Made by a program: the position numbers and the translations under genes. A DNA stretch of 64,000 bases, from positions 205,403-269,402 of the forward strand of contig NZ_VLLG01000008.1 of assembly GCF_007830125.1 (NCBI RefSeq), read 5' to 3'. This document shows, piece after piece, positions 1-8,607 of this stretch. The notes under the pieces are model-generated. The model was not told the origin of the DNA, did not search any database, and saw nothing but the letters and a program-made list of their open reading frames with translations. The DNA is from Chitinophaga japonensis. Its GTDB lineage: Bacteria; Bacteroidota; Bacteroidia; Chitinophagales; Chitinophagaceae. Position 1 is the stretch's first letter; each line of letters opens with the position of its first letter.

Positions 1-119
1 GCTCGGTTTCATCTATTAATATTATAAATAAATTAAGTGCAACAATCAGGCAAAACTATGAAAAATTGCCAGGATTTAACCCCTATTTAACAGGGCTTTA
101 GGATTGTGAGAAAGCAGGA

Positions 120-3100
120 TCACTGCGTAATGTAGTTCTTGTCAAAGAATTCCACGTAGCCCTGCAGGTCCTTGGTGCTGTTCAGCAGGATAAAGTTGTC
201 CCTGGATATTACGAACATGCTGTAATCTGTGGGCCGTATGCGCGGGATGATATTGGCGGGCGCTTCCACGCGTATCTCGTCAAAATAGTCCAGTGCCTTG
301 TTCTCGTCCGGGAACAGGCGGAACACCAGCATCACCTCCGTAGGCGACAGCACAAAGCTGCCCACCTCTATATGGTCTGCCGCGTGCCTGGCGGCATTGT
401 AGCGGGTAAATTTGTCCAGGCCCTCGTCCAGCAGCACTTTTGATACCCTTTTGAAGGAAAGCACTACAAAATGCGGGTTGGTGGCGCTTAGCTTATAAGG
501 AGTAAGCGGTTTTACCGGTTTCAGCGGCGGCGGCGCCACTTTTACGTCGGCCGTCACCGTAGGGTCTGTGGGATTGTTCCTTTTCAGTTGCACGGAATCA
601 AAATTGGGCCGCGGCGTTTGCCAGGGGTAGCGGATAGCGATATCCTCATCCACCATGGTGCCGCCGGAATCTCTTTTTTGCAGTTGCAGTTGGGCCAGGT
701 AGGTTACCAGCTCCTTTTTCCGGTTCAGGGCGTCCAGCAGGGCTTCTGCCTGCTTACGTACGTCTTCGTTCCCCGGGTATTTATTGATCACCGCCTCCAC
801 CGCTTTTTTGCCCAGGAAAAGGGAATCGGTGAGCACATCGGTAGTATCTGTCTTTATAATGACCATGGCTTCCAGCAAGTCAAATTTGGGCTGCAGGTAA
901 TTAAAGCCAAAGGTAGAGTCTGCCTGCCGCTTCCTTTCTAGGGCCAGCTCATACCGGCCGCTGCGGTAGGCCACATAGGCGGAATCGTAGGCAGTGGAGA
1001 TCTGTTGTTTCTTTTCCTCGTCCACGTCCTTCAGGGCGCCGAACCGGATGATATTGGCAAAATTGGTGTTACCGTACTGGCTCAGCACCATATCCTTATA
1101 CCTGTTGGCCTGGGCGGTATGGTTCTTCAGGCTGCCGTGCCATACGTACAGGGAGTACAGCACTTCCGGCTTGCGTGGGTGGTCCGGGAAGCGGTACAGC
1201 AGCGTGTCATATGCTTCAATGGCCAGTTCGGTGGCGTCCAGCTTGTCATGGTAGAGCTTGCCCAGCTCAAACCAGGCGTCCATCTGTATGTTCCTGGACT
1301 GCTCCAGCTTGTCCGGTGTAAGCGGTAGACCTGTGGCCAGGCTTTGTGCGGTAACGCTGTCCGGGGGCAGCCCGGCGGCTTCCCCGGGAGCGCTGGCAGC
1401 GGCCATCAGGGAGTCTGTGGTTTGGCCCTCCGGCTGGTTGCCGGCAAAATTGACGGAGCTTTGCTGGCTCCTGCGCCAGTTATCGCCCGGTTGCCGGTTG
1501 CCCCAGCGCCGTTTGAACTCGGAGTAGCCGGATGATTTGCTGGCGGCATTATAAAAATACCAGTCGCCCTGGCTGTCCGCAGGACCGGAGCCGCCGTTGG
1601 GGCCTCCCTGTGCGAAGGCGCCGTTCATGGCCAGCGTATTATTATCATTATAGCTGCGGTTGTCCCCGGCGGCTTCCGCTGCTGCTTTTCTCTTTTCCTC
1701 GGCCGCTTTGCGGATGTTGGCGGCCATGTCCTCGAGGAAGGCCTGGCGCTCTGTTTCCGGCATGGCGGCAATATGCTGCAGGCTATCTTCCCGCTCAATG
1801 GCATCTACCCGGGTAGCTACGTCGCCCAGCACGGCTTTGCGCACGTTCACCACCCCGGCATCCGCAAAATCCTGCGGCATTACGGTAGCGGTGCTGTCAT
1901 AATAGTCTTTGGCCTGCCGGTACTGGCGCTGGTTGTAATAGATGTCCGCCACTGCTTTGAAGGAAAGCGTCTTTTGCATGGGGTTGTTGCTCTCCTGTTT
2001 CAGGGACTGCATCAGGAATTTAATGGCTGCATCCGGGTCTTTGGCCGCCACCAGGTCGGCCATGGTATAATAAATGGCATCCCGGAAGGGGATATAGCGT
2101 TCTTTTTTAGCCATTTTGCGCAGGGCGGCCATGCTGCTCTCCAGGGAGCCGGGTTTGCCGTCCTGCACATTGAGCCTGGCTATCTGCACCCGCGCCTGGA
2201 AATCCATCATGGGGTCCGGCTTCTGGCGGATCACTTCCCGGAACATGTCCATGGCGGAGTCTGCCTGTAATTGCCGGGCGTACAACTGTCCCAGTATAAA
2301 CGACATCCTGGCCCGGGACTCCCGGTTATCGCTGGCCGAGATGGCCGTGCGCAGGGGCGTCATGGTCTCGGCATACATGCCCTGCTTGTAGAAGCTGTAG
2401 GCGCGTACCTCGGCCAGGTCGCCTTTCAGGCGCCTGGGAAAGTTGGGATCGGCTTCCAGCACGTTCAGGAGGCTCTGCACCTCGTCATATTCCTTTTCTT
2501 CCAGCAGGGTCCGGGCATTCCACAGAAAAGCGTCGTTGCGCACGCTTTTGTGCTTGAGGCGGCCGATAACGCCTTTCCTTTTTTCTTTGGTGGCGATGGA
2601 AATATGATCATTTTCGGCAGATCCTACCACTGTGTTGTATGCTTCTTTTTTCTTGGGCGCAAAGCTGCGGTTCATGAACTGGAAGGTCTTGCGGGCGTTC
2701 TCCCAGTCGCTTTTATAAAAATATGCGCGGCCTATCAGCAGGTAGCAATCATCTATCCATTTGCCGCGGGGGTCATGGATCTGGATGGCTACGGATGCTT
2801 TTAGTATCACGGAGTCCAGCTCATTCTCGTTCAGGCCCTGGTCCTGCAGGCTGTAGGGGTAGAAGGGCAGCAGGTCATTGTAATTGTCCAGGCCCTGCCG
2901 GGCGATGTTCTTTACAACACCGTCCAGTTTTGTTTTAGCATTATAATAATAGTTATAGCGCGTCACCAGGTTCTGCATCACCTTGCGGTTCCAGGTAAAG
3001 CGCTTCTCGGCCAGTTTTTCGGAGGGCGGTCTTCTGTCCTCCACCTTTTGAGCCGTCTGGGTTTTCACGGGGGCTTTGCTCTGGGCAAACACCGCTATAG

Positions 3101-3170
3101 GACAGGTAACGACTAATAAGAAACTTACAGCGCGGGGAATGATATATAATAATGATCGATCGCGATTCAT
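120..3170 (-). CDS. sprE: SprE/PorW-like type IX secretion TPR protein
   Basis: This 1016-residue exported protein resembles SprE/PorW, the periplasmic TPR component that links parts of the type IX secretion and gliding machinery in Bacteroidota. The N-terminus has a hydrophobic signal segment ending near Ala29 (VFAQS). Cys23 precedes Pro, so a lipobox is doubtful. TPR-like helical repeats cover roughly residues 130-480 and 620-830. An Ala/Glu/Lys-rich stretch and a Gly/Asn-rich linker separate them at about 480-600. The C-terminal 100 residues carry the conserved end domain (FVVLSFKRVSK, then SMFVISRDNF). It stands alone with no operon partner visible. The family call rests on domain order and the C-terminal signature; a generic TPR protein is the alternative. 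Confidence 0.72.
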   Translation of the reverse strand: MNRDRSLLYIIPRAVSFLLVVTCPIAVFAQSKAPVKTQTAQKVEDRRPPSEKLAEKRFTWNRKVMQNLVTRYNYYYNAKTKLDGVVKNIARQGLDNYNDLLPFYPYSLQDQGLNENELDSVILKASVAIQIHDPRGKWIDDCYLLIGRAYFYKSDWENARKTFQFMNRSFAPKKKEAYNTVVGSAENDHISIATKEKRKGVIGRLKHKSVRNDAFLWNARTLLEEKEYDEVQSLLNVLEADPNFPRRLKGDLAEVRAYSFYKQGMYAETMTPLRTAISASDNRESRARMSFILGQLYARQLQADSAMDMFREVIRQKPDPMMDFQARVQIARLNVQDGKPGSLESSMAALRKMAKKERYIPFRDAIYYTMADLVAAKDPDAAIKFLMQSLKQESNNPMQKTLSFKAVADIYYNQRQYRQAKDYYDSTATVMPQDFADAGVVNVRKAVLGDVATRVDAIEREDSLQHIAAMPETERQAFLEDMAANIRKAAEEKRKAAAEAAGDNRSYNDNNTLAMNGAFAQGGPNGGSGPADSQGDWYFYNAASKSSGYSEFKRRWGNRQPGDNWRRSQQSSVNFAGNQPEGQTTDSLMAAASAPGEAAGLPPDSVTAQSLATGLPLTPDKLEQSRNIQMDAWFELGKLYHDKLDATELAIEAYDTLLYRFPDHPRKPEVLYSLYVWHGSLKNHTAQANRYKDMVLSQYGNTNFANIIRFGALKDVDEEKKQQISTAYDSAYVAYRSGRYELALERKRQADSTFGFNYLQPKFDLLEAMVIIKTDTTDVLTDSLFLGKKAVEAVINKYPGNEDVRKQAEALLDALNRKKELVTYLAQLQLQKRDSGGTMVDEDIAIRYPWQTPRPNFDSVQLKRNNPTDPTVTADVKVAPPPLKPVKPLTPYKLSATNPHFVVLSFKRVSKVLLDEGLDKFTRYNAARHAADHIEVGSFVLSPTEVMLVFRLFPDENKALDYFDEIRVEAPANIIPRIRPTDYSMFVISRDNFILLNSTKDLQGYVEFFDKNYITQ

Positions 3171-3323
3171 GGATGCCGGGTGTATAGGCTACTATTATAA
3201 CTGTTTATGTGAAAAAATATTTTAAAGATAGGATTATTTTTTTACCCGCAGGGAATGAGAGAATTTCCATTTGGGCCTGTATTTATAATATAATTGTTTA
3301 ATTTTAGCCGACTTAAAATCGAT

Positions 3324-3725
3324 ATGGCTAAGCGTAATAAAAAAACGGGGAGGGAGCTGGGGAGAATCCGGCATAAGTACCGGCTGGTGATCATGAATGA
3401 CGATACCTACGAAGAGGTAACTTCTTTCAAACTGTCGAGAATGAGCGTGTACGTGGCTTTGAGTACGCTGTTTGTGTTGCTGGTGGCCATTACCGTGGCT
3501 ACGGTGGTATTTACCCCGCTGCGGTATTACATACCGGGCTACGGCGACCTGAAACAACGCAAGGAATTCATCAAGCTTAAAATGCGCACGGATTCGCTGG
3601 AGAGTGCAATCATAGCCCGCGACCAGTACCTTAACAACATCAAACAGGTCATTAATGGCGACTTTACCGGTAAGCTGGATAGCACCATGCTGAAAGTGCC
3701 TAAGGTAGATAATAGTACTTATTAG
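3324..3725 (+). CDS. M23-peptidase-like membrane protein lacking the peptidase domain
   Basis: A 133-residue single-pass membrane protein. The basic cytoplasmic N-terminus (MAKRNKKTGRELGRIRHKYR) precedes a YEEVTSFKLSR motif, one transmembrane helix at about residues 43-65 and a short coiled extracytoplasmic tail. This layout matches the N-terminal part of Bacteroidota M23 metallopeptidases that sit beside bactofilin genes, but the LytM/M23 catalytic domain is absent and a stop follows DNSTY. I chose ATG 3324 because the ten upstream in-frame residues are not family-like. It lies 66 bases before bactofilin, which suggests a role in cell-wall morphogenesis as a scaffold or regulator. That role is inference. 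It could also be a decayed gene. Confidence 0.65.
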   Translation: MAKRNKKTGRELGRIRHKYRLVIMNDDTYEEVTSFKLSRMSVYVALSTLFVLLVAITVATVVFTPLRYYIPGYGDLKQRKEFIKLKMRTDSLESAIIARDQYLNNIKQVINGDFTGKLDSTMLKVPKVDNSTY

Positions 3726-3791
3726 TTTAATTGTTAATATTTTTTTAACTTCATCCCTGAATTGAAAAACCGAATAAACACTTGAAAACCT

Positions 3792-4238
3792 ATGTTTAAC
3801 AACAACAACCGTAATTCGAAAGGCGAAAGCAAGACCATACTGCCTTCTTCCAATGTGAATATCATAGGCAGTGGCACCTCTATCCAGGGCGATATTGTGT
3901 GTGAAGGAGACATCCGTATTGATGGACAGGTAAGCGGCCTGGTATCTACCAAAGCAAAGATCGTGGTAGGTCCGGAAGGCGAGATCACCGGCGACCTGGT
4001 ATGCCAGAGCGCGGATATCCTGGGAAAGGTGACCGGTATCATCAAGGTAGAGGAGCTGTTGTTCCTGAAGGGCAACTCTATGGTAAAGGGAGACGTATAC
4101 ACCGCCCATTTTGAAATGGAGCCTACGGCCAAGTTCAACGGCCGCTGTTATATGGATGCCGAGGAGAACGAGTCCGTGAAAGATAAACATGAAAGAACCT
4201 TCGTCCAGGAAGAAGCCACCACAGGAGAAGAAGCGTAA
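3792..4238 (+). CDS. Bactofilin (polymer-forming cytoskeletal protein)
   Basis: 148-residue bactofilin. Residues 20-125 form the right-handed beta-helix with the repeating hydrophobic/Gly pattern (IQGDIVCEGDIRIDGQVSG, GEITGDLVCQSADILGKVTG). Flexible Asn/Ser-rich N- and acidic C-terminal tails flank it, as is usual in the family. Bactofilins self-assemble without nucleotide into membrane-associated filaments that position cell-wall enzymes. The preceding gene encodes an M23-like membrane protein without its catalytic domain. The last 50 bases overlap the start of the AtpZ-like gene in another frame, so translation of the two is probably coupled. Confidence 0.92.
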   Translation: MFNNNNRNSKGESKTILPSSNVNIIGSGTSIQGDIVCEGDIRIDGQVSGLVSTKAKIVVGPEGEITGDLVCQSADILGKVTGIIKVEELLFLKGNSMVKGDVYTAHFEMEPTAKFNGRCYMDAEENESVKDKHERTFVQEEATTGEEA

Positions 4239-4428
4239 TTACCTGTTATTACGTTACGCCGGGCTGGCTTTTCAGATGATGGCCACACTGGGTTTGGCAG
4301 TATTCGTTGGTTATAAACTGGACCAGCGGACAGGATGGTCGTTCCCTGTGTTCCTGATCATTTTTTCTTTACTGGCTTTAACCCTACTTTTGTGGCAAAT
4401 TATAAAAGACACCCGGCGGAATGAGTGA
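4189..4428 (+). CDS. AtpZ/AtpI-family small membrane protein
   Basis: 79-residue protein with a Lys-rich N-terminus and two predicted transmembrane helices (about residues 22-42 and 50-71) separated by the GYKLDQRTG turn typical of AtpZ/AtpI. Family members are encoded ahead of F1Fo ATP synthase operons and assist c-ring assembly or Mg/Ca transport. It starts 50 bases inside the bactofilin gene, with ATG 4189 as the first start in frame. The expected atpB gene does not follow: after one more membrane protein comes a SprT-like gene. Confidence 0.85.
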   Translation: MKEPSSRKKPPQEKKRNYLLLRYAGLAFQMMATLGLAVFVGYKLDQRTGWSFPVFLIIFSLLALTLLLWQIIKDTRRNE

Positions 4429-4807
4429 CCGTTTTTTTATCCGACTGTTCATTGTTTTCTCCATCCTGAATGGAGCCTTCATATTACTAAAGCCCCGTTT
4501 GCTGGATGCCGGCATGCACTACAACGTGCTGCTGGCCGGTAACCTGGTACTGGCAGGTATAACGGGGCTATCTTATGTCCTTAGCCGCCGCGGACTGGCG
4601 GCTGCCAACAACCATGTGTTCGTTCGTATGGTGTATGCCTCCACCTTCAGCAAGCTGATGCTGTGCATGGTGGGCATCACGGCCTATGTGCTCATCACCC
4701 GGCCGGATGTAAGCAAGGCCACCATATTTACCTGGATGTTCCTGTACGTGATCTACACCGTGCTGGAAACGCTCAGCCTGTACAAGTTGCTTAAAAAGAA
4801 AACCTGA
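4421..4807 (+). CDS. AtpI-like four-helix membrane protein
   Basis: 128 residues with four predicted transmembrane helices (about 7-25, 35-54, 70-92 and 98-120). It overlaps the AtpZ-like gene by 8 bases, a sign of coupled translation. In Bacteroidota a protein of this size and topology usually sits between atpZ and atpB and is treated as an AtpI-like accessory protein. I see no catalytic motif. Functional assignment is from position and topology only. The neighbouring Fo/F1 genes are not in this window. Confidence 0.7.
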   Translation: MSDRFFIRLFIVFSILNGAFILLKPRLLDAGMHYNVLLAGNLVLAGITGLSYVLSRRGLAAANNHVFVRMVYASTFSKLMLCMVGITAYVLITRPDVSKATIFTWMFLYVIYTVLETLSLYKLLKKKT

Positions 4808-4813
4808 ACCGGT

Positions 4814-5431
4814 GTGAAGCAGGAAGCGCCTTTACATGCACTCGCTGCCTACCTGCCAGACGGCACTTTTGAGCAGGTAATGGCCTATATTACCACCTTT
4901 AAAGTGCACCTGACCATTACCCGTGAGCGGCAAAGCCTCCTGGGCGACTACCGGCATCCCGACCGCAAGGGCGGGCACCGCATCAGCGTAAACGGCAACC
5001 TGAACAAATACGCCTTCCTCATCACCCTGCTGCATGAAATAGCGCACCTGGTGACCTTTATACAATACGCCAACAGCGTGCCCTCCCACGGCAAGGAATG
5101 GAAACAGGAATTCTCGAAAATACTGCGGCAGTTTGTAGGCAAGGGCTATTTGCCGGAGGATGTGGAAGCGGCCCTGCGGCAAAGCATGCACAACCCGGCC
5201 GCCAGCTCCTGCGCGGACGATAACCTGATGCGCGTGCTGAAGCAGTACGACAAACGCAGGGAGAATCATTTTTTTGTAGAGCAGCTACCCCTCCACCAGT
5301 TATTTAAAACCAGGGACGGCCGTATTTTCAGGAAAGGGGAACGGATCCGGAAGCGTTACCGCTGCGAGGAGGTGGCTACCAACCGCATTTATCTTTTCAG
5401 TCCTATTTACGAGGTAGAACTGGCCAGCTAA
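4814..5431 (+). CDS. SprT-like zinc metallopeptidase-domain protein
   Basis: 205-residue SprT-family protein. The HExxH zinc site is HEIAH, in the context LLHEIAHLVTF at about residues 74-84, and a downstream HGKEW supplies the likely third ligand region. The start is GTG at 4814, six bases after the stop of the AtpI-like gene, so it probably belongs to the same operon. Bacterial SprT-like proteins resemble eukaryotic Spartan but their substrates are largely unknown. It converges with and overlaps the osmC-like gene by 4 bases. Confidence 0.85.
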   Translation: MKQEAPLHALAAYLPDGTFEQVMAYITTFKVHLTITRERQSLLGDYRHPDRKGGHRISVNGNLNKYAFLITLLHEIAHLVTFIQYANSVPSHGKEWKQEFSKILRQFVGKGYLPEDVEAALRQSMHNPAASSCADDNLMRVLKQYDKRRENHFFVEQLPLHQLFKTRDGRIFRKGERIRKRYRCEEVATNRIYLFSPIYEVELAS

Positions 5432-5835
5432 CGGCTGATTTCATAGCTGTTCAGCTTCAATGGTGTACCGGTGCGCAGGGTGTGCAGCACTTCCGCCTGC
5501 TGGTCCGTGTGCTTCAGGAGCGCCTCGACCTGCTCACGGGAGGCATTGGCGCGTACTTTTACATCGTACCGCACGTTCTGTGCATGTACGGGCGTGCCGC
5601 CCCAGTCCCCGTTCACAATGATCTCCACCTGTTCCAGTTGCACGTCAAAGGCGGCGGCATCGCGGTACAGGTCATTGCAGTAGCAGGCGCCGATGGCCAT
5701 CAGCAGCAGTTCCCCGCCATTGAACCCAATACCCTGGCCGCCTTCCCGTGGCGTACGGTCCACTACCACCGTGCGGGGGCCTGCCCAGGCCACGGCAGCG
5801 CTGCTGTCATGAATGGTTTTAAGATGCACCTGCAT
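5428..5835 (-). CDS. OsmC-family protein
   Basis: 135 residues with the OsmC/Ohr fold, including the GGELLLMAIGACYCNDLYRDA helix that carries the first redox Cys. OsmC and Ohr proteins reduce organic hydroperoxides with two Cys. The second motif (Cys-Pro-Val in peroxidatic members) reads Ala-Glu-Val here (AEVLHTLRTGTPL), so a classical dithiol peroxidase mechanism is unlikely. Many Bacteroidota OsmC-like proteins have the same single-site form and unknown substrates. Gene end overlaps the convergent SprT-like gene by 4 bases. Confidence 0.85.
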   Translation of the reverse strand: MQVHLKTIHDSSAAVAWAGPRTVVVDRTPREGGQGIGFNGGELLLMAIGACYCNDLYRDAAAFDVQLEQVEIIVNGDWGGTPVHAQNVRYDVKVRANASREQVEALLKHTDQQAEVLHTLRTGTPLKLNSYEISR

Positions 5836-5889
5836 ATAAGAAGGGATTTGATCCGTTCCTTAAGATAAGGAAAATCCGCGTTCATCGCT

Positions 5890-6900
5890 TTAGCCGGCCA
5901 GCGCCTTTTCCTGCTCCATGCGCCGTTCGTAGTCCATTTCCCGCTGGGCCATCCGCAGTTTCCGGTGTATCTCGAAAGCATGTTCATGCTGCTGCAGCAG
6001 GTCGTCATAAGGTCCGCGCGGCGAAATCAGCTTTACGATCACCGGGGCGCATTCTATGGCAATGAACAGCAGGATGATGAACCAGTTGGCCCAGCAGATG
6101 GGGGCGCTGCGGTCCGTGAGCCGGCCCAGGGCATCCAGGCGGGCGGCCAGCCCGTTCAGCCGGCCCCGGCCCATTTGCTGTATGTCGGCCTTCATAATGG
6201 AGTCTATGGACTGTAGCTGCTGCCGGTGGGCGGCTATCAGTTGCTGGTTGCGGGCGGTAATATCCGCCAGCTCCGCCGCTGCCCGGTCTGCGTCCGCTTT
6301 TTTGGCTTTGTAGATGGGGCCCAGGTTGCGGCGGCGGGAGCCGCCGGTGCCGTCTGCTTCCTGCTGGGCGATCAGCGCCAGCGTATCTCTTCTGGCGGCC
6401 TGCTGTTGTATGGCGGCGTTCAGCCGGGCAATGTCCGCCTGCAGTTCGTTCATACGCGCCTGGTAGCGCTCCTTTACTTTATCCTCCTGGGTTTTGTACA
6501 CCTGCTGCTCCATGGTGATCAGCTCTGCCTGTATCTCCTTGTTGAACACCTGCAGCTCCAGCGGTTTGGAGATCACGATGGCAATGAGCAGGGCCAGCAC
6601 CAGCCGGGGCAGGGCCATGGCAAACTCCTGCAGGAAGCGGTCCCGCTTTTTTAAACTGGACACGATATAACGGTCCAGGTTAAAGATCATCAACCCCCAG
6701 ATGAGACCAAACAGCAAGGCGGCCCACAGGGAATTGAATACCGTCCACAGTGCGTACCCGCCGGATATGGCGGCCAGCAGGCCGGTGAAGAAGATGGTGC
6801 CCCCGATGCCGGCATACTTGTTGGTTTCCACAGGCGCCCTTTTCAGCATGGGCAGGTGCGCTCCGGAGCAGAATAGAAAGAAGGATCGTAAACGTTGCAT
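5890..6900 (-). CDS. DUF4407 membrane protein with central coiled coil
   Basis: 336 residues matching the DUF4407 layout: a first pair of transmembrane helices (about 34-80), a third at about 92-115, a long periplasmic or cytoplasmic coiled coil rich in Gln/Ala/Arg (about 125-260), and a fourth helix at about 277-300. The C-terminal tail is charged and helical. DUF4407 proteins have no established biochemical role. ATG 6900 gives a typical family start. A bidirectional hairpin at 7035-7083 separates it from sucC, so it is likely transcribed on its own. Confidence 0.82.
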   Translation of the reverse strand: MQRLRSFFLFCSGAHLPMLKRAPVETNKYAGIGGTIFFTGLLAAISGGYALWTVFNSLWAALLFGLIWGLMIFNLDRYIVSSLKKRDRFLQEFAMALPRLVLALLIAIVISKPLELQVFNKEIQAELITMEQQVYKTQEDKVKERYQARMNELQADIARLNAAIQQQAARRDTLALIAQQEADGTGGSRRRNLGPIYKAKKADADRAAAELADITARNQQLIAAHRQQLQSIDSIMKADIQQMGRGRLNGLAARLDALGRLTDRSAPICWANWFIILLFIAIECAPVIVKLISPRGPYDDLLQQHEHAFEIHRKLRMAQREMDYERRMEQEKALAG

Positions 6901-7034
6901 TACTCAGACTTTAACAATAAGCATAAAAGTCTGCTTCCCCGCGGAAAGCAGGGTATATAAAGGATGGAAGTGTAAAGGTAGGGGAAAATGAAAAGTAAAA
7001 AGTAAAAAAGAAAAATAAAGAGACATACAGTCTT

Positions 7035-7083
7035 AAAAAAGTAAGGCAGCTCCTCCATACCGAAGGGCTGCCTCACTTTTTTT
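7035..7083. terminator. Bidirectional intrinsic terminator downstream of sucC
   Basis: Arms 7035-7050 and 7068-7083 pair almost perfectly (GGCAGC with GCTGCC at the core) around an 18-base loop. A-runs on the left and T-runs on the right give a U-tract in either direction. It lies just after the sucC stop on the minus strand. Confidence 0.85.
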
Positions 7084-7111
7084 ATTTTTAATTTTTTCCT
7101 TCGTTACTTAT

Positions 7112-8326
7112 CTACGCGCTCACCGCCTTGTTCACCAAACCTGCGGCTTCGCTCAGCAGGATGGCAGACTGCACCTTCAGGCCGCTTTCTTCGATCAGCT
7201 TTTTGGCTTCTTCTGCATTAGTGCCCTGCAGGCGCACAATGATGGGCACCGTGATGTTGCCGATGGACTGGTAGGCGTCGATCACCCCCTGGGCTACACG
7301 GTCGCAACGTACAATGCCGCCAAAGATATTGATCAGGATGGCCTTTACTTTCGGGTCTTTAAGGATGATGCGGAAACCGGCTTCCACGGTCTGGGCGTTG
7401 GCGGTGCCGCCTACGTCCAGGAAGTTGGCCGGCTCGCCGCCGCTCAGCTTGATCATGTCCATGGTGGCCATAGCCAGGCCGGCGCCGTTTACCATACAGC
7501 CCACGTTACCGTCCAGTTTTACGAAGTTCAGGTTGTATTTGCCGGCTTCTACTTCGGTCGGGTCCTCTTCGGTGATATCGCGCAGCGCTTCCAGGTCGGG
7601 GTGGCGCATCAGGGCGTTATCGTCCAGGATCATCTTACAATCCACGGCAATGATCTTTTCGTCGCTGGTCTTGAACAGCGGGTTGATCTCCAGTTGCGCC
7701 GCGTCCAGGCCTACATAGGCGTTATACAGGCTGGTCACGAATTTCACCATGTTCTTGAAGGCTTCCCCCTTCAGACCCAGGTTAAAGGCGATCTTCCTGG
7801 CCTGGAAAGGCTGCAGCAGTCCGCCGGGGAATACCCATTCCTTGTATATCTTTTCGGGCGTTTTATGGGCCACTTCTTCTATATCAATGCCACCTTCGGT
7901 GGAGTAGATGATCACATTCTGACCTTTGGCGCGGTCCAGCAGGATGGACAGGTAAAACTCCTTAACGGGGTTGGGGCCGGGATAATACACGTCCTGGGCT
8001 ACCAGCACCTTGTTTACCAGCTTGCCGGCGGGGCCTGTCTGTATGGTCACCAGCACGCCGCCCAGTATGTTACCGGCAATGGTCTTGATGTCTTCCGCAT
8101 TTTTGCCCACCTTTACGCCTGTCTGTTCCGTACCCCGGATCTTGCCTTTACCGCGGCCGCCGGCATGTATCTGGGCTTTTACCACCGCAAATTCATTACC
8201 GAACTGCACCTTCAGTTGCTTGTAAGCTTCGGCTGCAGCTTCCGGCGTATCTACCGGGATGCCTTCCTGAACCGGTACGTTATATTTTTTTAACAGTTCT
8301 TTCGCCTGGTATTCATGTAAATTCAT
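7112..8326 (-). CDS. sucC: Succinyl-CoA synthetase beta subunit
   Basis: 404 residues, full length for SucC. The ATP-grasp domain occupies the N-terminal half, starting MNLHEYQAKELLKKYNVPV, with VVKAQIHAGGRGKGKI as the nucleotide-binding loop. The metal-binding segment LEINPLF and the CoA-ligase C-terminal domain (ILINIFGGIVRCDRVAQGV) follow. It couples succinyl-CoA hydrolysis to ATP or GTP formation in the TCA cycle, with SucD. sucD is not adjacent, which is common in Bacteroidota. Two isocitrate dehydrogenase genes lie about 7 kb away on the same strand. Confidence 0.97.
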   Translation of the reverse strand: MNLHEYQAKELLKKYNVPVQEGIPVDTPEAAAEAYKQLKVQFGNEFAVVKAQIHAGGRGKGKIRGTEQTGVKVGKNAEDIKTIAGNILGGVLVTIQTGPAGKLVNKVLVAQDVYYPGPNPVKEFYLSILLDRAKGQNVIIYSTEGGIDIEEVAHKTPEKIYKEWVFPGGLLQPFQARKIAFNLGLKGEAFKNMVKFVTSLYNAYVGLDAAQLEINPLFKTSDEKIIAVDCKMILDDNALMRHPDLEALRDITEEDPTEVEAGKYNLNFVKLDGNVGCMVNGAGLAMATMDMIKLSGGEPANFLDVGGTANAQTVEAGFRIILKDPKVKAILINIFGGIVRCDRVAQGVIDAYQSIGNITVPIIVRLQGTNAEEAKKLIEESGLKVQSAILLSEAAGLVNKAVSA

Positions 8327-8567
8327 GTGAAATATATTTGATTTTTTTAACGGTCACATGGAATTTGCACAATCATTATTCAATGATTATGCGCATTTCA
8401 TCCTTATAATGTTTTTGTTTTTTTAGGTCGGAAGGAACCTTGCATGCACATTATCTTTCTTAAAGTAAGCAATGTTTCACCTGCCCGGTTTCATCAGTCA
8501 AAAAATTTGCGCTAAAATAGGTCATTATGATTTAAATATAAAACCACAGGGTTTGTGAATTTAAAAA

Positions 8568-8575
8568 TAACTTTG
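8568..8575 (+). promoter_or_regulatory. Possible Bacteroidota -7 element upstream of punA
   Basis: TAACTTTG matches the TAnnTTTG element and lies 32 bases before the punA start. No TTTG at the usual distance upstream is clear (the nearest, 8552-8555, is too close). The 281-base gap between sucC and punA also holds a small AATCATT/AATGATT hairpin near 8371-8388. No other gene is visible there. Confidence 0.35.
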
Positions 8576-8607
8576 CGCGGCAGGAAAGTAACTAACAACT
8601 TGCATAC

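Noticed and set aside
3234..4190. Minus-strand frame covering bactofilin and the membrane protein
   Set aside because: Plus-strand genes have clear family motifs; the frame is a shadow.
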